Positions 39,082 to 47,881 of a DNA stretch of 64,000 nucleotides are shown piece after piece. The stretch lies in the NCBI GenBank assembly GCA_037367405.1, contig JAZKJV010007249.1:20612-84611 (forward strand), given 5' to 3'. Both the position numbers and the translations under genes were made by a program. Within the stretch, counting starts at the first letter, position 1, and each line of letters starts with the position of its first letter. The notes beneath the pieces were generated by a model that saw nothing but the letters and a program-made list of their open reading frames with translations, did no database searches and was not told where the DNA came from. Source of the DNA: Ottelia alismoides. Its lineage: Eukaryota; Streptophyta; Magnoliopsida; Alismatales; Hydrocharitaceae.

Positions 39082-39288
39082 TCAGCCGGACTTCTGGCCG
39101 CGCCGCTGCCGGAAGTGGAACACGTACAGCGACACCGAGACACCGATCGCAAACGGCGCGAACGAGTCGAGGAACTCGCGCAGCGCGAACAGCGCCGCGT
39201 CGTGGCGCAGGAAATCGAGGGACAGGGCCGGTGCGACCGGGATCGATAGCAGCGCGACGGGAACGATGTGCGACAAGACCTGGCTCAT
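39082..39288 (-). CDS. Small membrane protein
   Basis: A 68-residue protein (start ATG at 39288, MSQVLSHIVPVALLSIPVAPALS) with one or two hydrophobic stretches (a signal-anchor-like N-terminus and FAPFAIGVSVSLYVFHF) and a basic C-terminus. No family recognised. The longer upstream frame is Arg/Ser-rich and improbable as protein. Function unknown. Confidence 0.5.
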   Translation of the reverse strand: MSQVLSHIVPVALLSIPVAPALSLDFLRHDAALFALREFLDSFAPFAIGVSVSLYVFHFRQRRGQKSG

Positions 39289-39507
39289 GGACCGGCTCCG
39301 GGATGATCGATGCGGCGAGGATGACGGGGCCGCGCAGCGGGCGATGCGACGCGGTCGAGGAAAACCGGCGCTACGGTGCCACCGATCGGCGGCGCGCGAA
39401 ACCTGACGCAAGCCGCCGACAGCGCGGGTGCAAGTCAGTGCGATCCGACACCCGCGCCCCGCAGTCCGGTGCGGTCGAGGCGACGGCGGTGCGCACGCAC
39501 CGGCGCT

Positions 39508-39927
39508 TCACGGCAGCGGGCGCAGGTCCGGCTCGACCCAGCCACGGCGCGCAGCGACCGAGAACAGCCGCTCGCGCGAGTACAGCGACAGCGGCCAGTC
39601 GCGGCGCGCCAGCGGCGAGTCGAGCAGCCGGAGGAAGCTGTCGCGCAGCGATTCGCCCGGCACCGCCGCGCAGTGCCGCGCCAGCGCGTGCACGTACAGC
39701 CGTGTCAGCGTCTCGTGGTAGCCGCTCGTGTCGGAGTTCACCGTGCCGACGGCATCGTTGTACGCGCTGATGCGTGCCCGCAGAGTTTCGAGCGCCTGCG
39801 CCGTGTCCTGCCGCCACAGGTAGCACAGTGCCACCAGCAGGTGCGCCTCGTGCGTCCAGCGTGTCTTGGGCAGCGTGCCGCGCTCGAACTCTTCGATGAA
39901 CTCCGGCAGGTCGGCGGGAAACTGCAT
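39508..39927 (-). CDS. Conserved hypothetical protein
   Basis: A 139-residue soluble protein starting MQFPADLPEFIEEFERGTLPKTRWTHEAH, with later HETLTRLYVHALAR and a C-terminal helix. It resembles a widespread uncharacterised family that contains the FExGxLPxxxWTHxAHL block; the repeated His residues (WTHEAHLL, GYHETLTRL) might bind a ligand or metal. It begins 29 bases after the GST gene on the same strand, so the two probably share a transcript. Confidence 0.75.
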   Translation of the reverse strand: MQFPADLPEFIEEFERGTLPKTRWTHEAHLLVALCYLWRQDTAQALETLRARISAYNDAVGTVNSDTSGYHETLTRLYVHALARHCAAVPGESLRDSFLRLLDSPLARRDWPLSLYSRERLFSVAARRGWVEPDLRPLP

Positions 39928-39955
39928 GCGCTCTTGCCTCGGCGTCCCGCCGCGC

Positions 39956-40609
39956 TCAGTCGCGATCCGGCGCGCCGAGCGGGAACCAGGGGCGGTACGG
40001 CCGCGCCTCGTCGACCGCGCGCGCGAACGATGGCCGCGCGAGCAGCCGGGCGCGATAGGCCTGCAGCGTCGGCCGCGACGGGCCGATCTCGTGTACCCAG
40101 TCGGCGTAGAGCAGCGCCGGCGCGGCGGCGCAGTCGGCGAGGGTGAACTGCGCGCCCGCCGCCCATTCGCGTCCGGCCAGTGCCCGTTCCAGCCAGTCGT
40201 ACGCCGTCCCGAGCAGCGCACGCGCGTCGGCGACGCCGTGCGGATCGCGGTTCGCAGGGGGCCGGAGCGCGTCGAAGACGATCCGCTGCAGCGGCGTCAT
40301 CACGTACTGGTCGAAGATCCTGTCGAGGGTGCGCACCTCCAGCGCCGCGCGCGGCTGCCCGGGCAGGAACCGCACCGGTCCAGGATGCTCGAGGTCGAGG
40401 TACTCGACGATGATCGACGATTCCACGACCGTACGCCCCTGGTCGACCAGCAGCGGCATGCGCTGCAGCGGCCACAGCGCCGCGAACTCGGCGGTGACGG
40501 CCGGTTGCTCGGGCCCGAGCTGGCGCCATTCGAACGGCGTCGAGTTCTCGTAGAGCGCGATCAGGACCTTCTGGCAGTACGACGAGAAAGGATGGGCGAA
40601 GAGCTGCAT
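39956..40609 (-). CDS. Glutathione S-transferase family protein
   Basis: A 217-residue GST. The N-terminal thioredoxin-like domain begins MQLFAHPFSSYCQKVLIALYEN, where Ser/Cys near residues 9-12 could be the activating residue, and includes MPLLVDQGRTVVESSIIVEYLD (the cis-Pro and ESxxI glutathione-binding motif). The C-terminal all-helical domain has FTLADCAAAPALLYAD, the N-capping box. It probably conjugates or isomerises an electrophile; in catabolic clusters GSTs often act on ring-cleavage products or in ether cleavage, but nothing shows this here. Confidence 0.92.
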   Translation of the reverse strand: MQLFAHPFSSYCQKVLIALYENSTPFEWRQLGPEQPAVTAEFAALWPLQRMPLLVDQGRTVVESSIIVEYLDLEHPGPVRFLPGQPRAALEVRTLDRIFDQYVMTPLQRIVFDALRPPANRDPHGVADARALLGTAYDWLERALAGREWAAGAQFTLADCAAAPALLYADWVHEIGPSRPTLQAYRARLLARPSFARAVDEARPYRPWFPLGAPDRD

Positions 40610-40691
40610 CGATGGTCTCCCGGCCCGCGGATGGCGGGCAGCTCCCGCGAGGACGTTCCGGGCGAGGCTCGGCCGACAGCGTGGCGCGCGC

Positions 40692-40931
40692 TCAGGCCGC
40701 GCGCGACTGCGCTTCGCGCTCCAGCCGGCGCAGGTAGAGGAACAGCCAGCTGCCGAGCGCCGCGCCGGCGACGAACGCGATGCCGGTCTCGAGCCACAGG
40801 TCCGGCGGGCGGATGCCGTGGCGCAGGATGACTGCGAGCGTGTAGTAGACGGTCAGCGCACCGCTGCCCGACCAGAAGCCCCAGGTCGCCGCGCGCCGCA
40901 GGTCGTGCGTCGCGCCGCCCCCGGTGCTCAC
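40692..40931 (-). CDS. Small membrane protein coupled to the Rieske oxygenase
   Basis: A 79-residue protein starting at a GTG that overlaps the Rieske oxygenase stop by 4 bases (GTGA). Two hydrophobic segments are visible: WGFWSGSGALTVYYTLAVIL and LETGIAFVAGAALGSWLFLYL, separated by a short loop RHGIRPPDLW. The C-terminus is basic and charged. I recognise no family. The overlap suggests translation together with the oxygenase, perhaps as a membrane anchor; that is inference. Confidence 0.65.
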   Translation of the reverse strand: MSTGGGATHDLRRAATWGFWSGSGALTVYYTLAVILRHGIRPPDLWLETGIAFVAGAALGSWLFLYLRRLEREAQSRAA

Positions 40932-42040
40932 GCAGCGCCCGGCACCAGCGGCACCGTCTCCTGGACCCAGTTGTCCGAGGTGCGTCGCGCCGGGCAGGGG
41001 ATCGTGACCGCGACGTCGCCCAGCTTGGCATTGAGCGCCTTGACGTCGATCTTCCAGCCCTTGGCGTCCCACTTCTTCAGCCACTCACGATAAGCGGCGA
41101 TCGCCGTGTCGCCCGGCACCAGCACCTCCTTGGTGTTGCTGTCGGGCGTGCGGACGGGGTTCAGGTTCTCGACGACCGCCATGTCCTCCTTGACCACGCG
41201 CATCGTGACGTCGGCCATGCGCGCGTCGTGCATGTCCTCGAGCAGCCAGTTGCGCAGGCTCAGCAGGTAGACCTTGGTGTGCGACTCGTCGATCGGCGCC
41301 TCGAACATGTACTGGTGGAAGGAGTTGGTCGCCGTCAGGTCGATGTAGGTCACGAGCTGGTTCGGTCCCTGGTGCCAGGAGCCGGCCGCCCCGATGCGCG
41401 GCCCGGTCTTCACGCTGGCCAGCGCGGTGTCTTCGTTCTTGCTGCCGCCGAACTTGATGTAGTGCTTGCTGCCCCACGGGATCTGCTCGATCGGCAAGGG
41501 CGTGCGCTGCTGCTCGGGCGAGAGCGAAGGCTGGCCCTGGGCCGTGTGCACGAACTCGTTGTGGATCGGGTCGAGGCCGTTCTCGATCGAGCGCTCGTAG
41601 TAGGCGTTCAGGTCCATCACGAAGGTCTGGGCCTTCCACTGCGGCGTGCCCCATTCGGTGATGTCGTAGAGCGGCGGCCGCTCCTCCTCGGGCAGGTCGC
41701 CGAGGAAGGCGAACACCAGGCCGTACTTCTCCTGCACCGGGTAGCTGTCGACCTTGGCGCGTGCCGGCAGCCGCGTCTCGTCGCCGAGCGAGGGGATCTT
41801 GACGCAGCGCCCGTCGCCGCCGAACTGCCAGCCGTGGTAGGGACAGGCGACCGCGTTGCCGCGCATCGGCCCGAGGCCGAGCGAGCCGCCGCGGTGCACG
41901 CAGGTGTCGGACAGCACGTGGGCCTGGCCCTGCTGGTCGCGGAACACCACGAACGGCAGGCAGAGGCGCTTCACGCGCAAGGGCTTCTCGGCCGTAACCT
42001 CCGAGCTGAGCGCCATCGGATACCAGAAATTGATGTACAT
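40928..42040 (-). CDS. Rieske aromatic ring-hydroxylating oxygenase (alpha-subunit-like)
   Basis: A 370-residue intact Rieske non-haem iron oxygenase. The [2Fe-2S] ligands are in CVHRGGSLGLGPMRGNAVACPYHGW (the C-x-H and C-x2-H pairs, quoted in part). The catalytic domain has the mononuclear-iron region ENGLDPIHNEFVH (HxxxxH type). The protein is shorter than dioxygenase alpha subunits and closer to demethylase or monooxygenase types (VanA-, KshA-like). No ferredoxin or reductase gene is adjacent, so electrons must come from elsewhere. GGGAG precedes the ATG by nine bases. A 20-base palindrome lies about 90 bases upstream. Confidence 0.93.
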   Translation of the reverse strand: MYINFWYPMALSSEVTAEKPLRVKRLCLPFVVFRDQQGQAHVLSDTCVHRGGSLGLGPMRGNAVACPYHGWQFGGDGRCVKIPSLGDETRLPARAKVDSYPVQEKYGLVFAFLGDLPEEERPPLYDITEWGTPQWKAQTFVMDLNAYYERSIENGLDPIHNEFVHTAQGQPSLSPEQQRTPLPIEQIPWGSKHYIKFGGSKNEDTALASVKTGPRIGAAGSWHQGPNQLVTYIDLTATNSFHQYMFEAPIDESHTKVYLLSLRNWLLEDMHDARMADVTMRVVKEDMAVVENLNPVRTPDSNTKEVLVPGDTAIAAYREWLKKWDAKGWKIDVKALNAKLGDVAVTIPCPARRTSDNWVQETVPLVPGAA

Positions 42041-42126
42041 CCCCCGAACTCCCTGCGGAACGAGACCGTGCTCGATTATTGCGCAGGGATTTCGCCGCGG
42101 GCGCGCCACTTGGGCCGCGCCGTGGA

Positions 42127-42146
42127 CGTCGTGGTAAACCACGACG
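42127..42146. promoter_or_regulatory. 20-bp palindrome upstream of the Rieske gene
   Basis: Perfect inverted repeat with 9-base arms CGTCGTGGT / ACCACGACG and a central AA. It lies between the alpha/beta hydrolase stop (42165) and the Rieske ATG (42040). An AT-rich candidate -10 (AATAAT, minus strand 42080-42075) lies between it and the Rieske start. It could be an operator for a dimeric repressor or activator; a terminator role is less likely because no T-run follows. Confidence 0.5.
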
Positions 42147-42164
42147 CCCCCGTGCGCGCGTCCG

Positions 42165-42997
42165 TCAGCGCGCCGTCGACAGGCCGCAGCGCTCGCGCAG
42201 GAAGGCGAGCACGGCGTCGGCCCACTCACGCGGCCGGTCGTAGATCAGGTGCGAGGCGCCCCAGTCGAACTCCACGTAGCTCGATCCAGGCAGCAGCGCA
42301 TGCGCCCGTCGCGTCGCCTCGTGCAGCCCGTCGTCCGGGCTGGAGACGAACAGTGCCGGTTGCCGCAGGCCGCGGATCGCGGCCTCGGCGCCGTCCCAGG
42401 CGAACAGCGCCTTGTAGGCCTTGAGCTCGCGGTCCTCGGCGAGCGCCCGAGGCGAGTACCGACCACTGCACGCCCTCCAGCGAGCCGACGTCGCGCTGGT
42501 AGGTGTGGCGCACCATCGCGAACTGCCGGCTGAGGTGCGTGCCGTCCGGCTCGAGCTGCGTGCGCGGGACGACGGCGGCGTGCTTCTTGCGGCGCTCCTC
42601 CGCGGCGTACAGCGGCACGCCGTGCAGCACCAGCGCCCGCACCCGTGCCGGATGTCGCTGCGCCAGCGCCAGTGCCATGCCCGCGCCGGTGTGGTGCCCC
42701 GCGACCACGGCCTGCTCCACCCCCGAGCCCGTCGAGCACCGCGGCGAAGTGGTCGGCGTAGTCGCCGAGGGCCGGTGCGCCCGGCGGTGTCGGCGAGAAG
42801 CCGAAACCCGGCGTGTCCGGCGCGATGGCGCGCAGCCCCGCCGCGGCGAGCAGCGGCTGTGCGTGCCGGTACTGCACCGAGAACCATGGCGTCTGGTGCA
42901 GCAGCAGCAGCGCCGGGCCGGTGCCCGCCTCGCGCACGTGCGTCTGGCCCATCGGGCCGTCGACGTAGCGGCGTCGCTCGGCAGGCGGTGCGCTCAC
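42165..42997 (-). CDS. Alpha/beta-fold hydrolase, two frameshifts
   Basis: About 278 residues in three frames. The first part has the oxyanion region ALLLLHQTPWFSVQYRHAQPLL and PDTPGFGFS. After a break near 42720 the second has VVAGHHTGAGMALALAQRHP (the nucleophile-elbow position) and LVLHGVPLY. After a break near 42455 the third has PALFVSSPDDGLH (catalytic Asp region) and SHLIYDRP (catalytic His). The elbow reads GHHTGA rather than GxSxG, so the nucleophile is not a normal Ser. A related, truncated gene with the same type of start lies at 63638. Substrate unknown. Confidence 0.8.
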
Positions 42998-43060
42998 GGC
43001 CGCTCCGGGCGTCGCCTGGATGGCGGCCGCCGCGAGGCTCGCGGCCGCGTGGCCTGGGCC

Positions 43061-43940
43061 TCAGGCATGCACGGCCCCGTCGTCGTGGTCGTGATGGCCG
43101 GCAGCGGACTGCAGGAAGCGCGGCGGCGAGGTCTCGAGCGCATGCAGCAGCTTCTCGATCGCCGGCTGCAGCCGCGGTCCCATGATCGGCGCGGTGTGTC
43201 CCGAGGTGATGATCTCGATCGGGTACTGCGCCATCAGCCGGCGGAACGCCGCGACGCGCGCCTTCTGGTCGCGCTGGCGCATGCCGGTGAACGGCAGCGC
43301 CGGGCGCTCGAGGTTCTTCGCCGCGAGCGACTCGTCCATCTCGTGCAGCATCGTGCCGCAGACATTGTCGTCGGCGAAGTGGATGTAGCCGAACATGTCG
43401 GCGCTGAAGATCAGGCGGCGCTTGGTGTCATACGCCCAGAGCGTGCCGGAGAGGTCCTTCCAGATCGCGTCGAGGAACACGATCTCGCGGTCGCCGAGGT
43501 CGAGCCGGTCGCCGTGCTGCATCATCACCAGCCGGTCGAGCGCGATCTCGGGATGGAAGAGGTGGTAGTCGCGCACGTCGCCGACGGCCTTGGCTCCCGG
43601 GTATTTCGCGAGCAGCCGACCGAGGTTGCCGGTGTGCGGGATCTCCTGGTGGCTGACGAACACGTAGTCGAGCGGCCGGCCCTGCAGCATCGCCTCGAGC
43701 TGGCCCTCGAGCGAATACCACAGGCCGTAGTGCCCGGTGTCGAACATGATCGTCTTCTGCCCGAGCACCACGTAGGCCATGCAGGGCTCGTGCGTCACCG
43801 GCTTCACGTTGGCGCGGCCCGGCCAGCCGGCGGAGTTCGAGCAGCCGCCGACCCAGGCCGAGGTCGGGCAGCACCAGGCGCGGCAGGCCGCCGCGGACGA
43901 CATAGGCCTTCTGGATCACGTCCTTCGGCAGCTCAGGCAT
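43061..43940 (-). CDS. Metallo-beta-lactamase-fold protein, flavodiiron-like, one frameshift
   Basis: About 293 residues. The start MPELPKDVIQKAYVV (43940) overlaps the previous gene's stop by 8 bases. After a break near 43855 the rest contains VFVSHQEIPHTGN at the place of the HxExDH di-iron motif, GDRLDLGDREIVFLDA and LIFSADMFGYIHFADDN, which matches the FSNDAFG block of flavodiiron proteins. The first metal motif keeps two His and Glu but has Pro in place of Asp. Without a flavodoxin domain it is not an NO or O2 reductase of the usual kind. It may be a hydrolase or a redox or binding protein. The tail is His/Asp-rich (AGHHDHDDGAVHA). Confidence 0.78.
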
Positions 43941-44940
43941 AACGCAGGCGCTCCGCATCGGCGATCCGGCTCGCGGCGCGCAGCGCCTTCGAGACCAGCC
44001 TGGCGTGCGCGGCGACGACCTCGCGTCCCTTCAGCACGCAGCCGTGGATCGGCGCGACCATCCGCACGTCGTGCTCGCGGAAGATCTTCTCGAAGCGCTC
44101 GATCACTTCCGGATAATCGGCCTCGCGCATCCAGTTCATGCGCCGCGCGATCTCGGCGGCCACGGCGTCGACCGACGGCAGCTGGCGCGCCGACTCGACG
44201 ACCGGCGGCGCATCGACCGCGGCGAGGTGCTGGTAGCCCATCGCGTCCGAGGTGAAGAGGCACCCCGTCGTCTCCTCGAACGCCCACTGCGTGATCAGCA
44301 TCTGCTTGAAGCCCGCGTCCATCCAGCGCATCCGCAGCGCACCGATCTCGCGCGCGGTGTCGTTCTTCGCGTCGACGATCGGGATGCGCCCGAGGAAGTC
44401 GCGCACTTCGAGCATCGAGACCGCAGGATCGTTGATCCACTCGAGGATGCCGCCTGCGCCGCCGAACAGCAGCGTCGGCTGCGGGCAGCTGCCGAACACG
44501 TAGCCCATGTTGCCGATGCAGTCGGCCTCGTTGCGGGTGAAGTTCACCCACACCTTGCGCTCGCCGGCCAGCGTGTCGATCGCGGACTTCAGCGCCGGCA
44601 GCAGGATCGGCATGCCCGGCTCGACGAACACGCAGTTCGCCTCGTCGGTCAGCACGTAGGCGTTCAGCGGCTCGAAGCCGCCGGGGAGGTCCGCGGGCAG
44701 CCAGCTCAGGCGCTCGGCGCGCACCACGCAGCCGACGCGGTACAGCCGGCCGGGCACCAGCGTCGTGATGGTCTGGTTGGCGGCGAATGCACGCTTCGAG
44801 GCGGAGTCCAGTCCGGCGGGCGGGCGGTTCCCGTCGCCGGACGCTGGCAGGCTCGCGGCGTAGCCGCTGCGCAGCAGTGCCATGATCGCGCCCGCGCTCG
44901 CGCCACCGAGCAGCGCCCGGCGGTCGATACCGTCCGACAT
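43933..44940 (-). CDS. Exported metallo-beta-lactamase-fold protein with degenerate metal site
   Basis: An intact 335-residue relative of the gene downstream. It has a Tat-like leader (DRRALLGGASAGAIMALL) and a GAGGAGAT site before the ATG. The region equivalent to the HxExDH motif reads NFTRNEADCIGN, so both His ligands are replaced (Asn and Cys), while CLFTSDAMGYQHLA matches the flavodiiron FSNDAFGQH block. VGIHP-like APIHGCVL near the end is the last ligand region. The protein may be a non-metal or altered-metal member. It overlaps the next gene by 8 bases, so the pair is co-translated. Confidence 0.82.
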   Translation of the reverse strand: MSDGIDRRALLGGASAGAIMALLRSGYAASLPASGDGNRPPAGLDSASKRAFAANQTITTLVPGRLYRVGCVVRAERLSWLPADLPGGFEPLNAYVLTDEANCVFVEPGMPILLPALKSAIDTLAGERKVWVNFTRNEADCIGNMGYVFGSCPQPTLLFGGAGGILEWINDPAVSMLEVRDFLGRIPIVDAKNDTAREIGALRMRWMDAGFKQMLITQWAFEETTGCLFTSDAMGYQHLAAVDAPPVVESARQLPSVDAVAAEIARRMNWMREADYPEVIERFEKIFREHDVRMVAPIHGCVLKGREVVAAHARLVSKALRAASRIADAERLRYA

Positions 44941-45160
44941 CGTCGATCTCCTCGCTCGCGCCCGGCGTCGTCGCCGGGTCCCCCGCGAGGATCTTGCGCC
45001 CGCGCGGGCGGACGACGTCGAGCGAGGCACCCGCTCGCGACGTGGCCGTTGCGCGCCGCAAGCACGTCCGGTCTGCGGCTCGGCGCCCGGCACGCGCGCG
45101 GCCTGCGGCGCAGGCGCCGCTCCGCGCCTCACTCGGCGGTGGTCCGGGCCGATCACCGTC

Positions 45161-45402
45161 TCACGCGGACACCTTGTTCGCCGGGAAGCCGCCCTGCTTG
45201 GGCGTGCTCGCGCACCATGTCCTCGTTCGGCGCGACGTAGACTCAGTAGACCTTGTCGTCGGTCACGTAGCTCTCGATCCACTGGATCTGCGGCCCATGC
45301 CGTTCAGGACGCTGCAGGACTTCTGGCGAGATCGCCTTCAGGTCGGCGGCGGACAGCTGTCCGGCGCCTGGAATCTCCCCGCTCGATGACGAATCGTGGC
45401 AT
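45161..45402 (-). pseudogene. DUF4242-like gene with several frame breaks and an in-frame TGA
   Basis: The start MPRFVIER (ATG at 45402) and, in other frames, EIPGAGQLSAADLKAIS, QIQWIESYVTDDKVY and VYVAPNEDMVREHA identify a DUF4242 protein (a small nickel-binding or ferredoxin-like barrel, about 80 residues). At least four single-base gains or losses are needed to read through, and the codon after KVY is TGA where family members have Cys (TGC). It may be a decayed gene, or a gene in a stretch of poor sequence; the latter is favoured by the same pattern in its neighbours. Confidence 0.7.
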
Positions 45403-45443
45403 TTGCGTGCTCCTGTCGTGCGCGCGTTGGTGGAATGCGCCGC

Positions 45444-46245
45444 TCAGGCGGCACGGAACTCGACCAGTCGTAGACCGTGTTGTAGATCCCGCGGGCCTGC
45501 GCGCGCAGGAACAGGCCGTTCCCGGCAGCGTCCACAGGGATTCCAGCGGCGCGGTCGCCTCCGCCGCGGTGAACAGCTCGTATCGATCCGCCTCGATCGT
45601 GCCGGCTGGGCGTGACGATGGACTCACGCCCGGCTTACTCGAGCCAGGTCGCCCGAAGGCCTTCAGGCTCGGGCCGACACGTCCGTACGGATCGGAAGAA
45701 GAGGTATAGGAGCCGGGAAGGCGCTGGCGCTTCGGCCCGCCGTGCTCGTATGCGGCCGCGAGCATGACGTCGGTCGAAACCGGGTGCGCAACGAAGGCCC
45801 GCACCGGCACGTCGATCTTCGTCGCTTCCGAGCGCCGTCCCTGCGCCGCGTTGAAGGTCTCGCTCGAGACCTGCCCGGGCTCGAACCGGAACCAGCCCGA
45901 GCCTTCGTAGCGCCCCGTCCACCTGCAGCCGGACGAAGGCCTCGCGCGGGCGCAGTCGCTGCCCAGCGTGTAGACCGCGTCGCGCGAGATCCGCGGGTCG
46001 TCGCTGTGGCTGCTCACGTGGAAGGTGATGAGCCCGTCGTCGTGGAAGTCGTAGCTGGCGGTCTCGCGGCCGCGCTCGAAGGTCCGGCCGTCGCGGGTCG
46101 TCATGAACCGGATGCGCAGGTCGACGCGGCGCAGCCGCGCGGGCAGGGCGGCAGCGGCACGGGGCACGGTGGGCTCCGCGCCAGGCACCTGCGCCGCGAA
46201 GCCGAGGCCCGATGCGGCAGCGAGCAGACTGCGTCGATCCACCAT
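45444..46245 (-). CDS. Exported protein of unknown function, frameshifted C-terminus
   Basis: About 268 residues. The leader MVDRRSLLAAASGLGFAAQVPGA is Tat-like. The mature part is beta-rich (VDLRIRFMTTRDGRTFERGRE, SYDFHDDGLITFHVSSHS) and might belong to a DUF3108/DUF6134-type envelope fold, but I cannot assign it. The C-terminus in shifted frames reads GLFLRAQARGIYNTVYD then LVEFRAA, ending at 45444, so at least two single-base breaks occur near 45475 and 45525. The ATG at 46245 follows a run of C and G without a clear Shine-Dalgarno. Confidence 0.6.
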
Positions 46246-46272
46246 GTGCTCCCCGTGGGCGCCAGCCCGCCT

Positions 46273-47394
46273 TCAGGTTACTGGAGCCGCGCGTGCCAGG
46301 CAGCGCTGGTAGCGTCCGTCGACTCGCTGCGCGAACCATTCCGTCGTGAGGTTGCGCGTGATCTTCGGGCTCTTCAGCTGGATTCGCGGCATCACTGCCG
46401 CGGGCGGCGCCCGGCCGCGGCGCCTGGTCGCGATCTCGAACACGCCCTGGTAGAGCCGTGTCCGTCCGAACTCCTCGTCCGCGCCGCGCTCGAGGTCGCG
46501 GCGGATCTCGCGCTCCGTCATCCCGAGCTGCGGCGCGAGTGCGCGCGCGGCGAGCTCGGTCTGGCTCGGCCGGTCGGCGCCCTCGCCGCGGATCAGCAGG
46601 TCGCCGTCCATCGCGACCTTGCGTCCCGCGGCCATCGCCAGCGCGTTCTGGAACGCCGCGTTGCGGCTCGCGTAGTGCCCGGCATTGAAGTCGGCGAAGC
46701 GGTGCAGCATGGAGTCGTAGTCCGCCGGGTAGTCGAGCAGGTGCGCCGCGCCGAAGTACAGCCCGCCGCGCCGCGTGAACAGCTCGTCGCGCAGGCTCCC
46801 CTGCATCGGGAACGGGTATTTCCTGCGTCGCGCATGCTCCTCGGCGTAGGCGATGCTCACCTGCATCGGTCCGGCGGTGCGCACCGGGTTGTAGCCGGCG
46901 AACAGCCGCCGTCCCAGAGGCACCTGGTCGAGGAAGTCCTCGAAGATGTCGTTCAGCGCCTTCTCGGTCCGCGCCGCCTCGATCCGCTCGCGGTAGCTGC
47001 GGCCGTCGGGCGAGCGGATCTCCAGCGCCGCGCCGACCGCGAAGCGCGGGATCTTCAGCGCGGCGGCCTTCGTCTCGATCTCGCGCCGCGCGATCGCCGG
47101 CAGGTTCGGCACCGTCGGGTTCACCTGGTATCCGGATTCCTGCTCGGTGACCGCGAGCACGGCGCAGACGTTGCGGGTCGAAGGCTCGACGCCGAGCGCT
47201 TCGAGCGCCGCGAACAGGTCGGCCGCCCAGTCGTCGCGGTTGCGGACCGTCGGCGGCAGCAGCGCGGCGACCTGTGCCCGGACCGCGTCCGGGTCGAACT
47301 GCGGCGGAGGTGGGCGCAACAGGCTGCTGCCACAGCCGGCAACCCCAGCGCGACGGCAGCCAGCAGTGCAACCGCAGGCACGAGCCGGCCGCAT
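46273..47394 (-). CDS. DUF1615-family lipoprotein, compensating frameshifts in the leader
   Basis: About 373 residues. The mature part is a DUF1615 protein (VRAQVAALLPPTVRNRDDWAADLFAALEALG, LAVTEQESGYQVNPTVPNLP, AGPMQVSIAYAE, FADFNAGHYASRNAAFQ), a family with a lysozyme-like look but no proven enzyme. The leader in the current frame (MRPARACGCTAGCRR) is nonsense, whereas the neighbouring frame over the same bases gives LVPAVALLAAVALG. Two compensating single-base changes near 47384 and 47340 would restore a lipoprotein leader ending AGC. Frame beyond AGCGSSLL is intact. Confidence 0.8.
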   Translation of the reverse strand: MRPARACGCTAGCRRAGVAGCGSSLLRPPPPQFDPDAVRAQVAALLPPTVRNRDDWAADLFAALEALGVEPSTRNVCAVLAVTEQESGYQVNPTVPNLPAIARREIETKAAALKIPRFAVGAALEIRSPDGRSYRERIEAARTEKALNDIFEDFLDQVPLGRRLFAGYNPVRTAGPMQVSIAYAEEHARRRKYPFPMQGSLRDELFTRRGGLYFGAAHLLDYPADYDSMLHRFADFNAGHYASRNAAFQNALAMAAGRKVAMDGDLLIRGEGADRPSQTELAARALAPQLGMTEREIRRDLERGADEEFGRTRLYQGVFEIATRRRGRAPPAAVMPRIQLKSPKITRNLTTEWFAQRVDGRYQRCLARAAPVT

Positions 47395-47881
47395 GCATCT
47401 CCACCCCGCGCGCCGCGCCGTGAGGTCGAAGGCGGGCCCGGGCGTCGGGGCGGACGGAGGCGTGGCAGCGGCATGCGTGGATCGGTTGCCGGATCGGGCA
47501 ATGACGGGCGCGAGTCGAGGGAGGGCGGACGCGACGATAGAAGATCGGGCCACCCGCCGTCAGCCGGGCGACACCCCGACGCCCCGGGCGAGGCTGCAGT
47601 CCGCTGCGCCGGCACGAGGCCGGACGCTGCAACGGCACCGGGTCGGCCCCCGCAGGGCCTCTCCAGGCCCCAAGAAAGCCTTGCTATTCAATCATTTATG
47701 GAGATACTGCCGATTCGATCAAGGTTTGCGATGGCCAGCCTCACACGATCCTGTGATAATGGGCGGCTCGACCCTGCCGGTTTCCGGTCCACATCCTTCC
47801 CTCCGCGAGGGCGGGTGACCGGCCCGGCTGCGCCCGATCCGGAACGAATTCTCTAGACGTCCAAACGCCACGGAAGCTGCC
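47395..47881. other. Intergenic region upstream of EF-G
   Basis: No gene seen in these 487 bases. The part nearest the EF-G start (about 47680-47765) is clearly less GC-rich than the rest and contains TTGCTA-like and GATACT-like elements and, at 47755-47760, GATAAT preceded by TGT, all possible promoter parts. The first 280 bases are GC-rich and without any convincing reading frame. Confidence 0.55.
47755..47760 (+). promoter_or_regulatory. Candidate -10 element upstream of EF-G
   Basis: GATAAT matches the -10 consensus at five of six positions and is preceded by TGT, like an extended -10. It lies about 120 bases before the EF-G ATG in the least GC-rich stretch of the area. No convincing -35 is present at the usual spacing. 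Confidence 0.35.

Noticed and set aside
45161..45402. Selenocysteine use in the DUF4242 gene
   Set aside because: Several nearby frame breaks show that the stretch is unreliable; a TGC to TGA misread or decay is simpler.
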